A DNA stretch of 64,000 nucleotides from Bacillus sp. EB600 (GCF_024494385.1 NZ_JAEVLT010000002.1:1-64000), one strand, 5' to 3'; shown: positions 29,320-38,232, counted from the stretch's first letter. Numbers and translations: made by a program. Notes: generated from the letters alone by a model not told the origin.

Positions 29320-30154
29320 AGTTTGCGCCTCCAAGCTGCTTTAAAACATTTTCTTTCATTCTCTGGATATCAGGAAAAATCCCCGTCCATTTTTCAAAAG
29401 CAAGCGCCCCTTGATATACGAACATATCGATTCCATTTTGGACACTCGCTCCCCGGCTTTTAGCTTCCTGCAAAAATTGGGTATATAGCGGGTTGTAGAT
29501 AATATCACATACTAGTACCTGCTTTTTAAGATTCAAGAGGTCAACAGGCTGTTCTGAAACCTTCGGGTACATCCCAATCATTGTCGTTTGAATAATTAAG
29601 TCATAATTGCCCAGGCTTTTATTTGCCTCATCCAAAGAAATGGCTTTAGATGGTATCGGAAATGGGCAATCTTCCACTAGCTGCAAGGCAGTTTCAACTG
29701 TTCGATTGGCAATATCAACGGCAATGGGAGCATCCTTGGCTAACGTAAAATAGATTGCCCGAGCAGCCCCGCCGGCACCAATGATCAATATCCTTTGATC
29801 TGATAGTGAAGGAACAGAACCCTCCAAACCTTTGATAAACCCTGGACCATCCGTATTATAACCAATCAGCATTCCGTCTTGATTGACAACTGTGTTAACA
29901 GCTCCGATACTCTTGGCTAATTCATCAACACCATCTAAAAAAGGAATGATTGCACTTTTATGTGGAACTGTTACATTAAAGCCACCGACTCCAATTGACG
30001 TCAGTCCCTTAACAGCAGTCTCCAAATCATTTGGTTTAACTTGAAAAGGAAGATAGGCGGCATCAATATTATAGTGAGTAAATAAATCATTGTGCATCAG
30101 CGGTGACATCGAATGACCAATCGGATCTCCCAATACAGCAAAAAGCTTCTTCAC
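29306..30154 (-). CDS. aroE: shikimate dehydrogenase
   Basis: A 282-residue NADPH-dependent enzyme reducing 3-dehydroshikimate to shikimate. The substrate part starts KKLFAVLGDPIGHSMSP and contains NVTVPHK (catalytic Lys) and YNTDGPGF (catalytic Asp); the nucleotide motif is IGAGGAARAI. The GTG at 30154 is used because GGAGAG lies about 7 nt upstream and the family begins with KKL; the TTG five codons earlier lies in that site. Confidence 0.95.
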   Translation of the reverse strand: MKKLFAVLGDPIGHSMSPLMHNDLFTHYNIDAAYLPFQVKPNDLETAVKGLTSIGVGGFNVTVPHKSAIIPFLDGVDELAKSIGAVNTVVNQDGMLIGYNTDGPGFIKGLEGSVPSLSDQRILIIGAGGAARAIYFTLAKDAPIAVDIANRTVETALQLVEDCPFPIPSKAISLDEANKSLGNYDLIIQTTMIGMYPKVSEQPVDLLNLKKQVLVCDIIYNPLYTQFLQEAKSRGASVQNGIDMFVYQGALAFEKWTGIFPDIQRMKENVLKQLGGANYVNW

Positions 30155-30208
30155 AAATTTTCTCTCCAATCCCCTTGTTTTCGTTTTTATTTTAAAATTT
30201 TTTCTATC

Positions 30209-31315
30209 CTAAATAAGTGATTTTCTTATTAGTGTCTGTACCCCTTTTGGTGCGTAAGCAATTACTTTAGCCCCTGGTTCATTTACTGTAATCCAGCCAA
30301 GACCGGAGAAAACAATATCTGTCTTTGGCTCTTTAATGAAAAATTCTTGTTTCACCAACTCTGGAAAGGAATCTAATTGATTTTTTCTTGGTGGAGCCAG
30401 CATTTCCCCAACATGCTGATTATATAGTTCGTCTGCATTTTCCATTTTAGTGCGATGAATCAAAACATCATTCGAAACATAGCAAACAAATGATCTTCTG
30501 CCTCCACTTACGTAATCGAACCTTGCTAATCCTCCAAAAAACAATGTTTGACCTTCATTCAATTGAAAGACTTTTGGTTTTATTTCTTTTTTAGGCGTGA
30601 TAATTTTTAAATCTTTTTTTTCTACAAAGTGAGCCATTTGATGATGATTAATAATTCCTGGTGAATCAATTAACGCCCTGCCATCATCTAAAGGGATTTT
30701 GATAATATCCAATGTTGTACCAGGGAAATGAGAAGTTGTGATAACATCTTCTTCACCCGTTACTTCTTTTATAATTCTGTTAATAAAAGTAGATTTCCCA
30801 ACATTTGTACACCCTACAACATAAACGTCCTTACCATTCCGGGATTCATCTATTGCTGCAGTTGTCTCTTTAATAAAAAGGCCTTTAGCGGCACTGACAA
30901 GAAATACTTCTTCAGGTCTTAGCCCAAGATCCTTTGCTTCATGTTTCATCCAGCGAATTAATTTGCCATGATTAACGGATTTTGGAAGCAAATCAACCTT
31001 ATTTCCAACTAGCAAAATCTTATTACTACCCACAAAACGATGCATCCCTGGAATCCAGCTTCCGTTAAAATCAAATATATCGACAATCATCACGATAAGA
31101 GCATCACTTTTACCAATTTCATTTAGAATTTTTAAAAAATCATCATCAGTTAAACTTACGTCCTGAACCTCATTATAATGCTTCAAACGAAAACAGCGCT
31201 GGCATATAATTACTTCTTTTTCTAATGAGGATTTAGGTGCATAGCCTAATTCATTTGGGTTTTCTGTTTGAAGTTTGACACCGCACCCTGTACATACATA
31301 TTGATCTTCACTCAC
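30209..31315 (-). CDS. yqeH: ribosome-biogenesis GTPase YqeH
   Basis: A 368-residue circularly permuted GTPase needed for 30S assembly. An N-terminal zinc finger has Cys8, Cys11, Cys38 and Cys41. The G motifs occur in permuted order: NKVDLLPKS (G4), VSAAKG (G5), then GCTNVGKSTFIN (G1) and DSPGI (G3). A C-terminal treble-fold domain follows. It starts 3 bp after yqeG and the two are surely coupled. Confidence 0.97.
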   Translation of the reverse strand: MSEDQYVCTGCGVKLQTENPNELGYAPKSSLEKEVIICQRCFRLKHYNEVQDVSLTDDDFLKILNEIGKSDALIVMIVDIFDFNGSWIPGMHRFVGSNKILLVGNKVDLLPKSVNHGKLIRWMKHEAKDLGLRPEEVFLVSAAKGLFIKETTAAIDESRNGKDVYVVGCTNVGKSTFINRIIKEVTGEEDVITTSHFPGTTLDIIKIPLDDGRALIDSPGIINHHQMAHFVEKKDLKIITPKKEIKPKVFQLNEGQTLFFGGLARFDYVSGGRRSFVCYVSNDVLIHRTKMENADELYNQHVGEMLAPPRKNQLDSFPELVKQEFFIKEPKTDIVFSGLGWITVNEPGAKVIAYAPKGVQTLIRKSLI

Positions 31316-31318
31316 ACT

Positions 31319-31834
31319 TTAATCCTCCCATTGAATCATACCTTTTTTTCTAAACCAATTTAAAATTCTCCGTTCAACAAATCGGTTGAGTTTTGTAGCA
31401 ATTCCGTCTGTTTGTGCAACCGGCACAACTAAAATTGTATGAAACCCGCTCCGGTTTCCCCCAAATACATCTGTCAATAATTGATCACCAATAACCACGG
31501 CCTCTTCCTTGTTAATTCCCATTTGCTTAATGGCTTGATGAAAGGCCCGTCCCAGCGGTTTTTTAGCCCGAAAAATGAACGGGATTTTATGTGGATCTGA
31601 AAATGACTTAACTCGGTTTTCCTTATTATTGGAAACAATCGTCACAAGAATATGATTTTTTTTCATATTTTCAAACCATGTCACTAACTGCGGCGGCGCT
31701 TGGGGACGATCCCATTCAACAAGTGTATTATCTAAATCCGTAATAATCCCTTTAATCCCTCTAGTCTTTAATTCATTAGGAGTTATATCCAAAACGCTTT
31801 TAACATGCTCATCCGGTAAAAAATGCTTTAGCAA
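31319..31834 (-). CDS. yqeG: YqeG family HAD-type phosphatase
   Basis: A 171-residue HAD-superfamily hydrolase, subclass IIIA. The nucleophile motif is ITDLDNTLVEWD; SNN (motif II) and GDQLLTDVFGGNR (motif IV) follow. The family includes phosphatidylglycerophosphate phosphatases; the substrate here is not proven. The TTG at 31834 gives the family N-terminus LKHFLPDE with GAGGTG 7 nt upstream. The frame opens five codons earlier at an ATG that overlaps that ribosome binding site. First gene of the operon. Confidence 0.9.
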   Translation of the reverse strand: MLKHFLPDEHVKSVLDITPNELKTRGIKGIITDLDNTLVEWDRPQAPPQLVTWFENMKKNHILVTIVSNNKENRVKSFSDPHKIPFIFRAKKPLGRAFHQAIKQMGINKEEAVVIGDQLLTDVFGGNRSGFHTILVVPVAQTDGIATKLNRFVERRILNWFRKKGMIQWED

Positions 31835-32145
31835 CACAGTACACCTCATTAAATTAAATCAAATTCACTTTTTTCTAACATAAATGAATAACGTCTATCA
31901 TAACACAATCCGCAAGTTTTCTTTCCTATTACGCATAAGTCCAGCTACCCCTCTGCCTTCGCCCTTTAGGGCTTACCAACCGGAGAGTTTTCTTTATATC
32001 ATAACCAATTTTACCCTTTCTTTCAAAGGAAAAACCGACAAGAGCTGATATTCCAAATTCTTACGAACTGAAATAAATGTCGAATCGCCCTACTAAGATG
32101 TCAAATTCAAAAAACTTTTCGACAACCTCTTAATTTTTTCAACAC
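31835..32145. other. intergenic region ahead of the sda control region
   Basis: Between yqeG and the DnaA boxes no gene is visible on either strand. A piece at 31938-31980 begins GTCCAGCTAC, resembling the right end of the interspersed repeat, and then diverges; it may be a degraded copy. The remainder is A/T-rich. Confidence 0.35.
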
Positions 32146-32244
32146 TGTGGATAATTTTATTAACATTATACCCATTGCCGCAACCGTTTTCTGTATATTT
32201 ATAAACAAGTTAGCCACAAGTTATCCACTGCTATCTGTGGATAA
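32146..32244. promoter_or_regulatory. DnaA-box cluster upstream of sda
   Basis: Two perfect DnaA boxes in the TGTGGATAA orientation (32146-32154 and 32236-32244) flank two near-matches on the other strand (TTAGCCACA 32210-32218 and TTATCCACT 32221-32229). The last box ends ten bases before the sda -35 box. DnaA activation of sda is established in B. subtilis and this arrangement fits it. Confidence 0.85.
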
Positions 32245-32253
32245 CAAGAACGG

Positions 32254-32282
32254 TTGTTCTAAAACTTTAAATTTGGTAGATT
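32254..32282 (+). promoter_or_regulatory. probable SigA promoter of sda
   Basis: TTGTTC (32254-32259), 17-bp spacer, TAGATT (32277-32282), placed directly after the DnaA boxes and about 75 bp before the sda ATG. Confidence 0.5.
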
Positions 32283-32360
32283 AAGGATAAAGAGTCGTAC
32301 CTACAATTTTATGCAAAATGTGTTAAGTTAGAACGATTGTTTACGGGAGGTGAAAATGGC

Positions 32361-32501
32361 ATGCGCAAACTTTCAGATGAATTACTGATAGAGTCATACT
32401 TGAAAGCAATCGAGCTAAATTTAAGCACCGAATTTATCCTCCTCATTGAAACTGAAATTCACCGGCGTTCATTATCCAACAAAATTAAGATTTCCTCTTA
32501 A
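32361..32501 (+). CDS. sda: sporulation checkpoint histidine kinase inhibitor Sda
   Basis: A 46-residue antikinase that binds KinA/KinB and stops phosphorelay entry when DNA replication is disturbed. The start [21 protein letters not shown] matches B. subtilis Sda, a two-helix hairpin, ending KIKISS. GGGAGGTG lies 10 nt before the ATG at 32361; a nearer out-of-frame ATG at 32356 gives only ten codons. The DnaA-box cluster upstream ties its expression to replication initiation. Confidence 0.96.
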   Translation: MRKLSDELLIESYLKAIELNLSTEFILLIETEIHRRSLSNKIKISS

Positions 32502-32510
32502 TCTTCCCTC

Positions 32511-32529
32511 TGCCCAAATGGGCTTTTTC
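32511..32529 (+). terminator. short terminator after sda
   Basis: GCCC, AAAT loop, GGGC and five T (32512-32528), ten bases after the stop codon. Confidence 0.65.
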
Positions 32530-32579
32530 TTTTATAGGGAGCAACACGATCATTTAGATACCAAAAGTTCTACCATGTC

Positions 32580-33356
32580 TCACCTAAAATAGCCGATTCT
32601 TTCACCCACCTTTACTTCCAGTGGTATTTGAATCGTGTCTATTTGAAAAGTTCCTTTCTCAAACAGTAAAATCACAGTGGAACCAAAGCTAAAATAAGCC
32701 ATTTCCTCCCCTTTGTTCAGTTCACCTCCTGGATGGGTTATTTCAATCGAATTGACAAACATCGCTCCTACCTTTACAACAGCCATGAAACCATAAGCAG
32801 TTTTTAATTCCGTAATAACTCGATAGTTTTTTGAAAGCGGTCTAACGCCATATTTCAATCCCCATTTATTAACTGGGTAGGATTTGGAGCCCAAAGTCCA
32901 TTGCTTGGTAATCTTTCCTGTTACCGGGCTATGGATTCGGTGATAGTGGCTTGGACTTAAATAAAGTATCAGATAAGTCCCATCTAAATATTTTTCTAGC
33001 ACTGTTTGGTCACCCAGCATTTCCTTCACCGAATAAATTTTTCCCTTCACTTCCATTTCGCTTGTTTCTTTAATCATGCCGATATCTTCAATAATCGCAT
33101 CAACCGGGCTAATGACAGAATTAGGCAGTAAATCAATTTTTCTCACACCTGTTTTTAACTTTCGTGTAAAAAGATCATTTAATGTCAGATATTCCAATAT
33201 AGTTTTGTCCATCTCCGCTTGGTTTAATTGATATATTCTTGCAAATGATGGCACAATAAAACGACTTATCGGAGATCGAGAGAACCATTTTAGGATACTT
33301 GAAGTAAATCTTCCATTTGTAAGTTCAATCAATAGACGATATAACAGCTTTCTCAA
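32580..33356 (-). CDS. psd: phosphatidylserine decarboxylase proenzyme
   Basis: A 258-residue membrane-associated proenzyme that forms phosphatidylethanolamine. Self-cleavage occurs in SFGST between Gly225 and Ser226, creating the pyruvoyl group; FGST replaces the more common LGST, as in B. subtilis. Asp86 (SPVDAII) and a histidine in HYHRIHSP complete the processing triad. Divergent from pssA, which makes its substrate. Confidence 0.96.
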   Translation of the reverse strand: MRKLLYRLLIELTNGRFTSSILKWFSRSPISRFIVPSFARIYQLNQAEMDKTILEYLTLNDLFTRKLKTGVRKIDLLPNSVISPVDAIIEDIGMIKETSEMEVKGKIYSVKEMLGDQTVLEKYLDGTYLILYLSPSHYHRIHSPVTGKITKQWTLGSKSYPVNKWGLKYGVRPLSKNYRVITELKTAYGFMAVVKVGAMFVNSIEITHPGGELNKGEEMAYFSFGSTVILLFEKGTFQIDTIQIPLEVKVGERIGYFR

Positions 33357-33595
33357 TGTATTCCCCCCAAATAGTGTAAAAATTCCCTTTACGAACTAGC
33401 ATAAAACGCTTAAAATTAAATAATATATAGTAAATCATTCCAATTTTGGCGAGCAATTCATCATGATAATGGCTTGATTTCCCCCAATAAGCCCCCTTTG
33501 ATCAAGAGATAAAGGGTAGGAATTTATGCATAGGATTACAAACAGCGAAGCGCAATTCTTTCCTTTTGTCTGTTGTTAATAAGGAGTTGAGAAGA

Positions 33596-34135
33596 ATGTT
33601 TTTTTTAGAAGTCTTAGATGTCACAATCAAAAAATTAAAGTCTCAAACCGCAAATTTAATTACTTTAGGAAATTTAACATTAGGCGGTTTTGCGATTATC
33701 TTTAGTGTCAACGGAAATTTGCGGCTAAGCTTGCTGTTAATTTTTATTGCAGCTCTTGCCGACCGTTTTGATGGAATGATTGCCAGAAAGTTTAATATTG
33801 AGTCAGACCTAGGAAAACAATTAGATTCCATGAGTGATATTATATCATTTGGCATTGCACCTGCTCTATTACTGTACCAAGGAATTATACACGATTTTGG
33901 CGGACCTGGTACATTTTTCACTATTTTTTATATTGGATGCGGTGCATTCAGATTAGCTCGATTCAATATTTCAGAAAGCAATGGTTATTTTACTGGCTTA
34001 CCAATAACCGCAGCAGGCTGTTTAATCACCTTGAGCTTTTTAGCAATACCTTACTTTCCTGCTCAAGTCTTTTTATTCTTTATGATTATTTTATCTTTCC
34101 TAATGGTTGCATCCTTTAAACTCAAGAAAATTTAA
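33596..34135 (+). CDS. pssA: CDP-diacylglycerol-serine O-phosphatidyltransferase
   Basis: A 179-residue integral membrane enzyme that makes phosphatidylserine from CDP-diacylglycerol and serine. The CDP-alcohol phosphotransferase signature (DG, AR, G, D, D) is seen in DRFDGMIARKF...DLGKQLDSMSD near residues 57-83; several hydrophobic helices follow. AAGGAG lies 9 nt before the ATG at 33596; the longer frame begins at a TTG with no site. It pairs functionally with the divergent psd. A left-end fragment of the interspersed repeat begins at its stop codon. Confidence 0.94.
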   Translation: MFFLEVLDVTIKKLKSQTANLITLGNLTLGGFAIIFSVNGNLRLSLLLIFIAALADRFDGMIARKFNIESDLGKQLDSMSDIISFGIAPALLLYQGIIHDFGGPGTFFTIFYIGCGAFRLARFNISESNGYFTGLPITAAGCLITLSFLAIPYFPAQVFLFFMIILSFLMVASFKLKKI

Positions 34136-34150
34136 AAGCGGAAGCGCCTT
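34133..34150 (+). repeat. left-end fragment of the interspersed repeat (copy G)
   Basis: TAAAAGCGGAAGCGCC, matching the left end of copies C and E, begins on the stop codon of pssA and then diverges into unrelated sequence. Confidence 0.5.
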
Positions 34151-34176
34151 AAACGTATGCTTTCTTACCTATAAAT

Positions 34177-34225
34177 AATGACCTATTTTTGCCATCCTAT
34201 CGATGAGAAAAATAGGTCATTTTTA
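34177..34225 (+). terminator. terminator after pssA
   Basis: A perfect 14-bp stem, AATGACCTATTTTT (34177-34190) with AAAAATAGGTCATT (34208-34221), followed by T. Confidence 0.8.
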
Positions 34226-34338
34226 TGAAAATTCAGATACCGCAAATAAAAATTAGCTGGACAGACACAAACCCAAGAATTCTTTCATAGGAATGAGTTA
34301 TAGGCGATAGTCCTTAAGGAAAGCGGGGGTGGATGTTC

Positions 34339-35055
34339 ATGTCCGGCATCTTGACTGCACTTGGTTACTTAGTGAAGGAGTTTTTATTTCTCGTTTCTTA
34401 TGTAAAAAACAATGCTTTTCCCCAACCTCTATCTGCGGCAGAGGAAAGAAAGTATTTACGTTTAATGGCAGATGGGGATTCCCATGCTCGAAACATTCTA
34501 ATTGAACATAATTTACGGCTTGTTGCCCATATTGTAAAAAAATTTGAAAATACAGGCGAAGATTCTGAGGATTTAATTTCCATTGGTACAATTGGTTTAA
34601 TTAAAGCCATTGAAAGCTTTTCTGAAGGCAAGGGAACAAAGCTGGCTACTTATGCTGCCAGGTGTATTGAAAATGAAATTTTGATGCATTTACGAGCCCT
34701 TAAGAAGACAAAAAAAGACGTTTCCTTACATGACCCCATCGGCCAAGATAAAGAAGGGAACGAAATTTCTTTAATTGATGTACTTAAATCGGAATCTGAG
34801 GATGTAATAGACACCATCCAATTGAACATGGAGCTTGAAAAAATAAAAAAATACATTGATGTTCTTGATGACAGGGAAAAGGAAGTCATTATTGGCAGAT
34901 TTGGACTTGACCTTCAAAAAGAAAAGACCCAACGTGAAATTGCCAAAGAGTTAGGAATTTCAAGAAGCTATGTTTCGAGGATTGAAAAGCGGGCGTTAAT
35001 GAAAATGTTTCATGAATTTTATCGAGCAGAAAAAGAAAGAAAAAACAAAGGGTAA
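34339..35055 (+). CDS. sigK: RNA polymerase sigma factor SigK, uninterrupted
   Basis: A 238-residue late mother-cell sigma factor. With the start at ATG 34339 the pro-sequence gives FLVS|YVKN at Ser20-Tyr21, exactly the SpoIVFB cleavage site of B. subtilis pro-SigK. Region 2 ([36 protein letters not shown]) and region 4 ([24 protein letters not shown]) are intact. The gene is one continuous frame, so no skin element splits it. GGGGGTGG lies about 6 nt upstream; the ATG two codons earlier is too close. Confidence 0.98.
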   Translation: MSGILTALGYLVKEFLFLVSYVKNNAFPQPLSAAEERKYLRLMADGDSHARNILIEHNLRLVAHIVKKFENTGEDSEDLISIGTIGLIKAIESFSEGKGTKLATYAARCIENEILMHLRALKKTKKDVSLHDPIGQDKEGNEISLIDVLKSESEDVIDTIQLNMELEKIKKYIDVLDDREKEVIIGRFGLDLQKEKTQREIAKELGISRSYVSRIEKRALMKMFHEFYRAEKERKNKG

Positions 35056-35151
35056 GCAGACAGGACTTCTTAATGTGATGAAATAGGTAAACATCCGTAG
35101 GCTTGAGAGACAATTGAAAAGGGTTTCAAAAGCTTCACTAGAGCAGGAGAA

Positions 35152-36123
35152 TTATTCCTGCTCTATCCTTCCGCTTGCCAACACATTGTTCCAGCTTTTC
35201 CCTCCATCGATTGACTCATATAAATCATTCTTATAGGTAGCAAAAGCAAGTTTATTTTCATTTTTTGGGTCTACTGCTAAATATGTTACGGGATTGTCGT
35301 AATCAAGGAATGGAAAAACAACATTTGCCTGTTCCCCTGTTTTTGGGTTAACTTTTTTCAGTAAAATCTTTTTATCCTCGACACTTGAATATAAAATTTC
35401 ATCCCCACTAAAGGTTAATGCCGTAATCATATCCGGTCCAGTGATGGCTTTCATTGTATTCCCAAAATCCTCTGAATAAAAGATTCCTGTTCTTGTCGAC
35501 ATTGCCATAATATTTCCATCTTTCGAATGAACGGCAATTGTTCCAAATGAGTCTGCAGTGAAATTGGTTAATGTACTTTTACTCCAATTTTTTCCACCAT
35601 TTTTTGAAAAATAAATACCTGGATCAAGTTTATCAATTGGTCGTTCATTAATTAGATAGATTCCATTTCCAGAGAAGCTAGCTGACACAAAATGAAAATT
35701 CCCTTTTCCGTAAAAAGCCAATCTTTTTAGGGTTTTCCCTTTATCAGTGCTTTCAACAAGACCAAGCGGATCTTTTAAGCCTGCACCCTTTTGTGGATGC
35801 CCGCTTGATAAAAATCCTGCTTCTATCGCTTGAAGGCTCATATAATCATGCTTATTTGCTGAAGTTTCCAGCCATTTTGAATCCAAATAAAATTTTAATC
35901 CATCATTGGTCGCAATATAAAGGGCCTGATCATTTCCCGGAAATCCGATCCCGCGAATTTGACCCAATTTTTGGTTCTTTGCAGGAACAACTTGAAAATG
36001 GACCGCTTTTACTTCTGACTTATTTTCTTGATTAGAGGGTTTTGTATTTTGATTTGTACATCCTGCAATGACGAAGAAAGTGCCGATTAGTATGGAAAGA
36101 AAGACTTGCTTTTTTACAATCAA
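35152..36123 (-). CDS. BNR/sialidase-like beta-propeller lipoprotein
   Basis: A 323-residue secreted lipoprotein: an N-terminal signal (VFLSILIGTFFVIA) ends in the lipobox IAGC, then a Ser/Asn-rich linker and a propeller with repeated Asp-box-like motifs (STDKGKTL, SKNGGKNW, SEDFGNTM, SIDGGKSW). Such proteins resemble a family labelled glycosylhydrolase-like, without shown activity. The TTG at 36123 with AGGAGGT 8 nt upstream is used; the longest frame adds 14 residues ahead of a good signal peptide. It lies alone between sigK and the repeat; function unknown. Confidence 0.88.
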   Translation of the reverse strand: MIVKKQVFLSILIGTFFVIAGCTNQNTKPSNQENKSEVKAVHFQVVPAKNQKLGQIRGIGFPGNDQALYIATNDGLKFYLDSKWLETSANKHDYMSLQAIEAGFLSSGHPQKGAGLKDPLGLVESTDKGKTLKRLAFYGKGNFHFVSASFSGNGIYLINERPIDKLDPGIYFSKNGGKNWSKSTLTNFTADSFGTIAVHSKDGNIMAMSTRTGIFYSEDFGNTMKAITGPDMITALTFSGDEILYSSVEDKKILLKKVNPKTGEQANVVFPFLDYDNPVTYLAVDPKNENKLAFATYKNDLYESIDGGKSWNNVLASGRIEQE

Positions 36124-36267
36124 CTTTGTTACCTCCTGATACCGTATATGCCATAATTCGAACATTTAGAATTCTTTAAAATGTATTCCATCCACTTATA
36201 CCCTAGTCCCCATACAGTTGTCAAATATTCATCTAAATTATACTTTATTTTTTTTAAAAATTTAGAA

Positions 36268-36301
36268 CAAAAAAAGCATCAACCGCTGATTGGTCAATGC
36301 T
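36268..36301 (-). terminator. terminator on the minus strand
   Basis: AGCATCAACC (36275-36284) pairs with GGTCAATGCT (36292-36301) with two wobbles, followed on the minus strand by seven T. It would end transcription from the small frame/yrhC side before the lipoprotein gene. Confidence 0.65.
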
Positions 36302-36337
36302 CACCATTTTTTCTTATAAATAAATTTTTTAAACTTT

Positions 36338-36404
36338 GATAACTGTCTAGCTACAGCGCCCAGCGACTAGTGTACTTCGCTAAATGGGTCCTTCCGCATT
36401 CCTA
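36338..36404 (-). repeat. interspersed repeat, short form (copy D)
   Basis: On the minus strand GCGGAAGGACCCATTTAGCG then AAGTACACTAGTCGCTGGGC, ending TAGCTAGACAGTTATC. It is the closest relative of copy B (20236-20302). Confidence 0.8.
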
Positions 36405-36485
36405 TTATTCAGCACTTACTTCTACAGCAATAACACAACCAATCGCCCCAGTGATGATAAAGGACATTATAACCAAAAATAGCAT
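36405..36485 (-). CDS. possible 26-residue membrane microprotein
   Basis: ATG at 36485 to TAA at 36405 reads MLFLVIMSFIITGAIGCVIAVEVSAE, one predicted transmembrane segment with an acidic tail. AAGGGGTGGGGG lies just upstream as a ribosome binding site. No family was recognised. It abuts the repeat copy D at its stop. It could be a chance frame. Confidence 0.4.
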   Translation of the reverse strand: MLFLVIMSFIITGAIGCVIAVEVSAE

Positions 36486-36633
36486 ATTCCCCCACCCCTT
36501 TTACAAATTTTTGCTTTTTGTTACATTCGAATTTACCCTAATTCTACGATACTTATATTTAAAAATTTGTGAACATTTTGTGACATTTTCAAAGTATTTT
36601 CTTTTTTAGAAAAATAAGCATAATGCATGCTTA

Positions 36634-36888
36634 TTATTTCAAGTAATCTTCGTTATCTTCCAATTCAAGAAGCTTTGCACGACACTGTTTTACTTGAATA
36701 AATAATAAAAGTGAAACAGCTATAAAGGATGTTGATGCAATCATCATAATATTTAAATCCATCGTAGTTTTTATGTCTGATGGTATAATGACTCCTAAAT
36801 AGAAAAACACCCCTGCGGCTAACAAGATAACTGCGAAGCGTTTTAGATCAATCATTTTTTCGGAAAGAAGCTTTGCTTGATTTTTCAT
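36634..36888 (-). CDS. yrhC: YrhC-like membrane protein
   Basis: An 84-residue protein with two hydrophobic helices (FAVILLAAGVFFYLGVIIP and IMMIASTSFIAVSLLLFI) and a charged tail ending EDNEDYLK, matching the YrhC family in shape and position after mtnN. Function unknown. The ATG at 36888 is used; a GTG at 36901-36903 extends the frame by five codons and neither has a strong ribosome binding site. Confidence 0.8.
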   Translation of the reverse strand: MKNQAKLLSEKMIDLKRFAVILLAAGVFFYLGVIIPSDIKTTMDLNIMMIASTSFIAVSLLLFIQVKQCRAKLLELEDNEDYLK

Positions 36889-36971
36889 AAGTGAGTACAG
36901 CACCCGCTTTCTTTAAAGTCTACAAAACTACTTTATCATAGAAAGCATGGCTTAAGAGTATGTAAATAATA

Positions 36972-37003
36972 GAAAACCCGCCCTGTCTGCATGTTAGGCA
37001 GGG
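36972..37003 (-). terminator. terminator after mtnN
   Basis: CCCTGTCT (36981-36988) and AGGCAGGG (36996-37003), one wobble/mismatch, followed on the minus strand by GGGTTTTC. Confidence 0.55.
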
Positions 37004-37108
37004 ACCGGTCTGCATCGATTACCACTAGGTAAAAGTTAAATCTTCTTTATCTAAAAGCGAACAGAAATACACAGATCATCTACTAAATTACCTCACAGTT
37101 ATCTATCT

Positions 37109-37807
37109 TTATTTGCTTAACGCAGCCACAATCTTCATAACCAATGTTGCCGAATGTAGTGCTGCTTTATCTAAAAATTGGTCGAAGGAAATATTAGACT
37201 CTTTCCCGGCAATATCGGATAATGAGCGAATAATGACAAATGGGGTTTGAAATTGATAAGCGACCTGGGCAATTGCTGCTGCTTCCATTTCTACTGCTTG
37301 CAAATTCTGAAATTTTGTCCGGACGAAATCTACTTTCACGGGATCATTCATAAAGGAGTCTCCTGTTGCAATCAACCCTTTAACAACCTGTATACCCTCG
37401 ATTTCCCGAGCAGCTCTTACTGCTGTTTCAATCAACTTTTCAGTTGCTGGAAATGCTGCTGGAAGCTGTGGAATCTGACCATACTCGTATCCAAATATAG
37501 TAACATCAACATCATGATGACGGACTTCAGTCGAAATAACAACATCGCCGACATCAAGGGAAGGATTAAAACCACCTGCAGAACCAGTGTTTATAATGCA
37601 ATCCGGTTTATATTTTTCAAGGAGAATTGATGTTGACATAGCTGCATTAACTTTACCAATACCTGACCTAAGTAAGATCACTTCTGTACCATGCATTTTT
37701 CCAAATGTGAATTCACATCCGGCCACTATATTTTGAGTTTTATCCTCAATATGATCTCTTAATAGGGTCACTTCTTCTTCCATTGCTCCAATTATAGCGA
37801 TTTTCAT
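37109..37807 (-). CDS. mtnN: 5'-methylthioadenosine/S-adenosylhomocysteine nucleosidase
   Basis: A 232-residue nucleosidase that removes adenine from methylthioadenosine and S-adenosylhomocysteine in methionine salvage and detoxification. Glu12 in GAMEEEV, the purine-loop [10 protein letters not shown] and the catalytic Asp in RSLSDIAG are present. In B. subtilis it is followed by mccA-mccB and preceded by yrrT; here yrhC follows directly and those genes are absent. Confidence 0.97.
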   Translation of the reverse strand: MKIAIIGAMEEEVTLLRDHIEDKTQNIVAGCEFTFGKMHGTEVILLRSGIGKVNAAMSTSILLEKYKPDCIINTGSAGGFNPSLDVGDVVISTEVRHHDVDVTIFGYEYGQIPQLPAAFPATEKLIETAVRAAREIEGIQVVKGLIATGDSFMNDPVKVDFVRTKFQNLQAVEMEAAAIAQVAYQFQTPFVIIRSLSDIAGKESNISFDQFLDKAALHSATLVMKIVAALSK

Positions 37808-38025
37808 GTTTGTACCTCTTTCTTTTTCTATTCATGCATTGCAGTCACTATTTTACCATTTTAACCAAGATCATGAAAATCGACACTTCGGAAACAACTT
37901 CCGCCGATATGTTCTTATCACTATTTCCACCGGAGTAAAAAAAAGAAATCGATTGCTTGTGCAAGTGATAACAAATAAAATAAAAGAAAAGTACAATCAA
38001 AATAAAGGGAGGTAAAAAATCTGTT

Positions 38026-38232
38026 ATGAACATTGAATTTGATTTGATCGAGGATAAAATTGAATTTTTTGAGGCGACAAACCTTAAAAATCTCGAAAAA
38101 AAAATTGCAACCCAAATTGACATAAACAAAGCCATTTTGCTGGCCGTTAACTCTGTGTCCCATCAAATGCATGTTAATGAAAACGGGCAAACCTATTTTA
38201 CAGCGGTTGTTCATTTTAAAAGAAAAAAATAG
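38026..38232 (+). CDS. yrzA: YrzA-like protein (DUF2536)
   Basis: A 68-residue cytosolic protein (NIEFDLIEDKIEFFEATNL at the start, YFTAVVHFKRKK at the end) of the DUF2536/YrzA family, without known role. GGGAGGT lies 12 nt before the ATG, slightly long. It is on the plus strand between the divergent mtnN and convergent yrrS, with a shared terminator. Confidence 0.88.
   Translation: MNIEFDLIEDKIEFFEATNLKNLEKKIATQIDINKAILLAVNSVSHQMHVNENGQTYFTAVVHFKRKK

Noticed and set aside
36370..36609. 79-residue plus-strand frame
   Set aside because: It begins inside repeat copy D, runs antisense over the 26-residue candidate and has no ribosome binding site.
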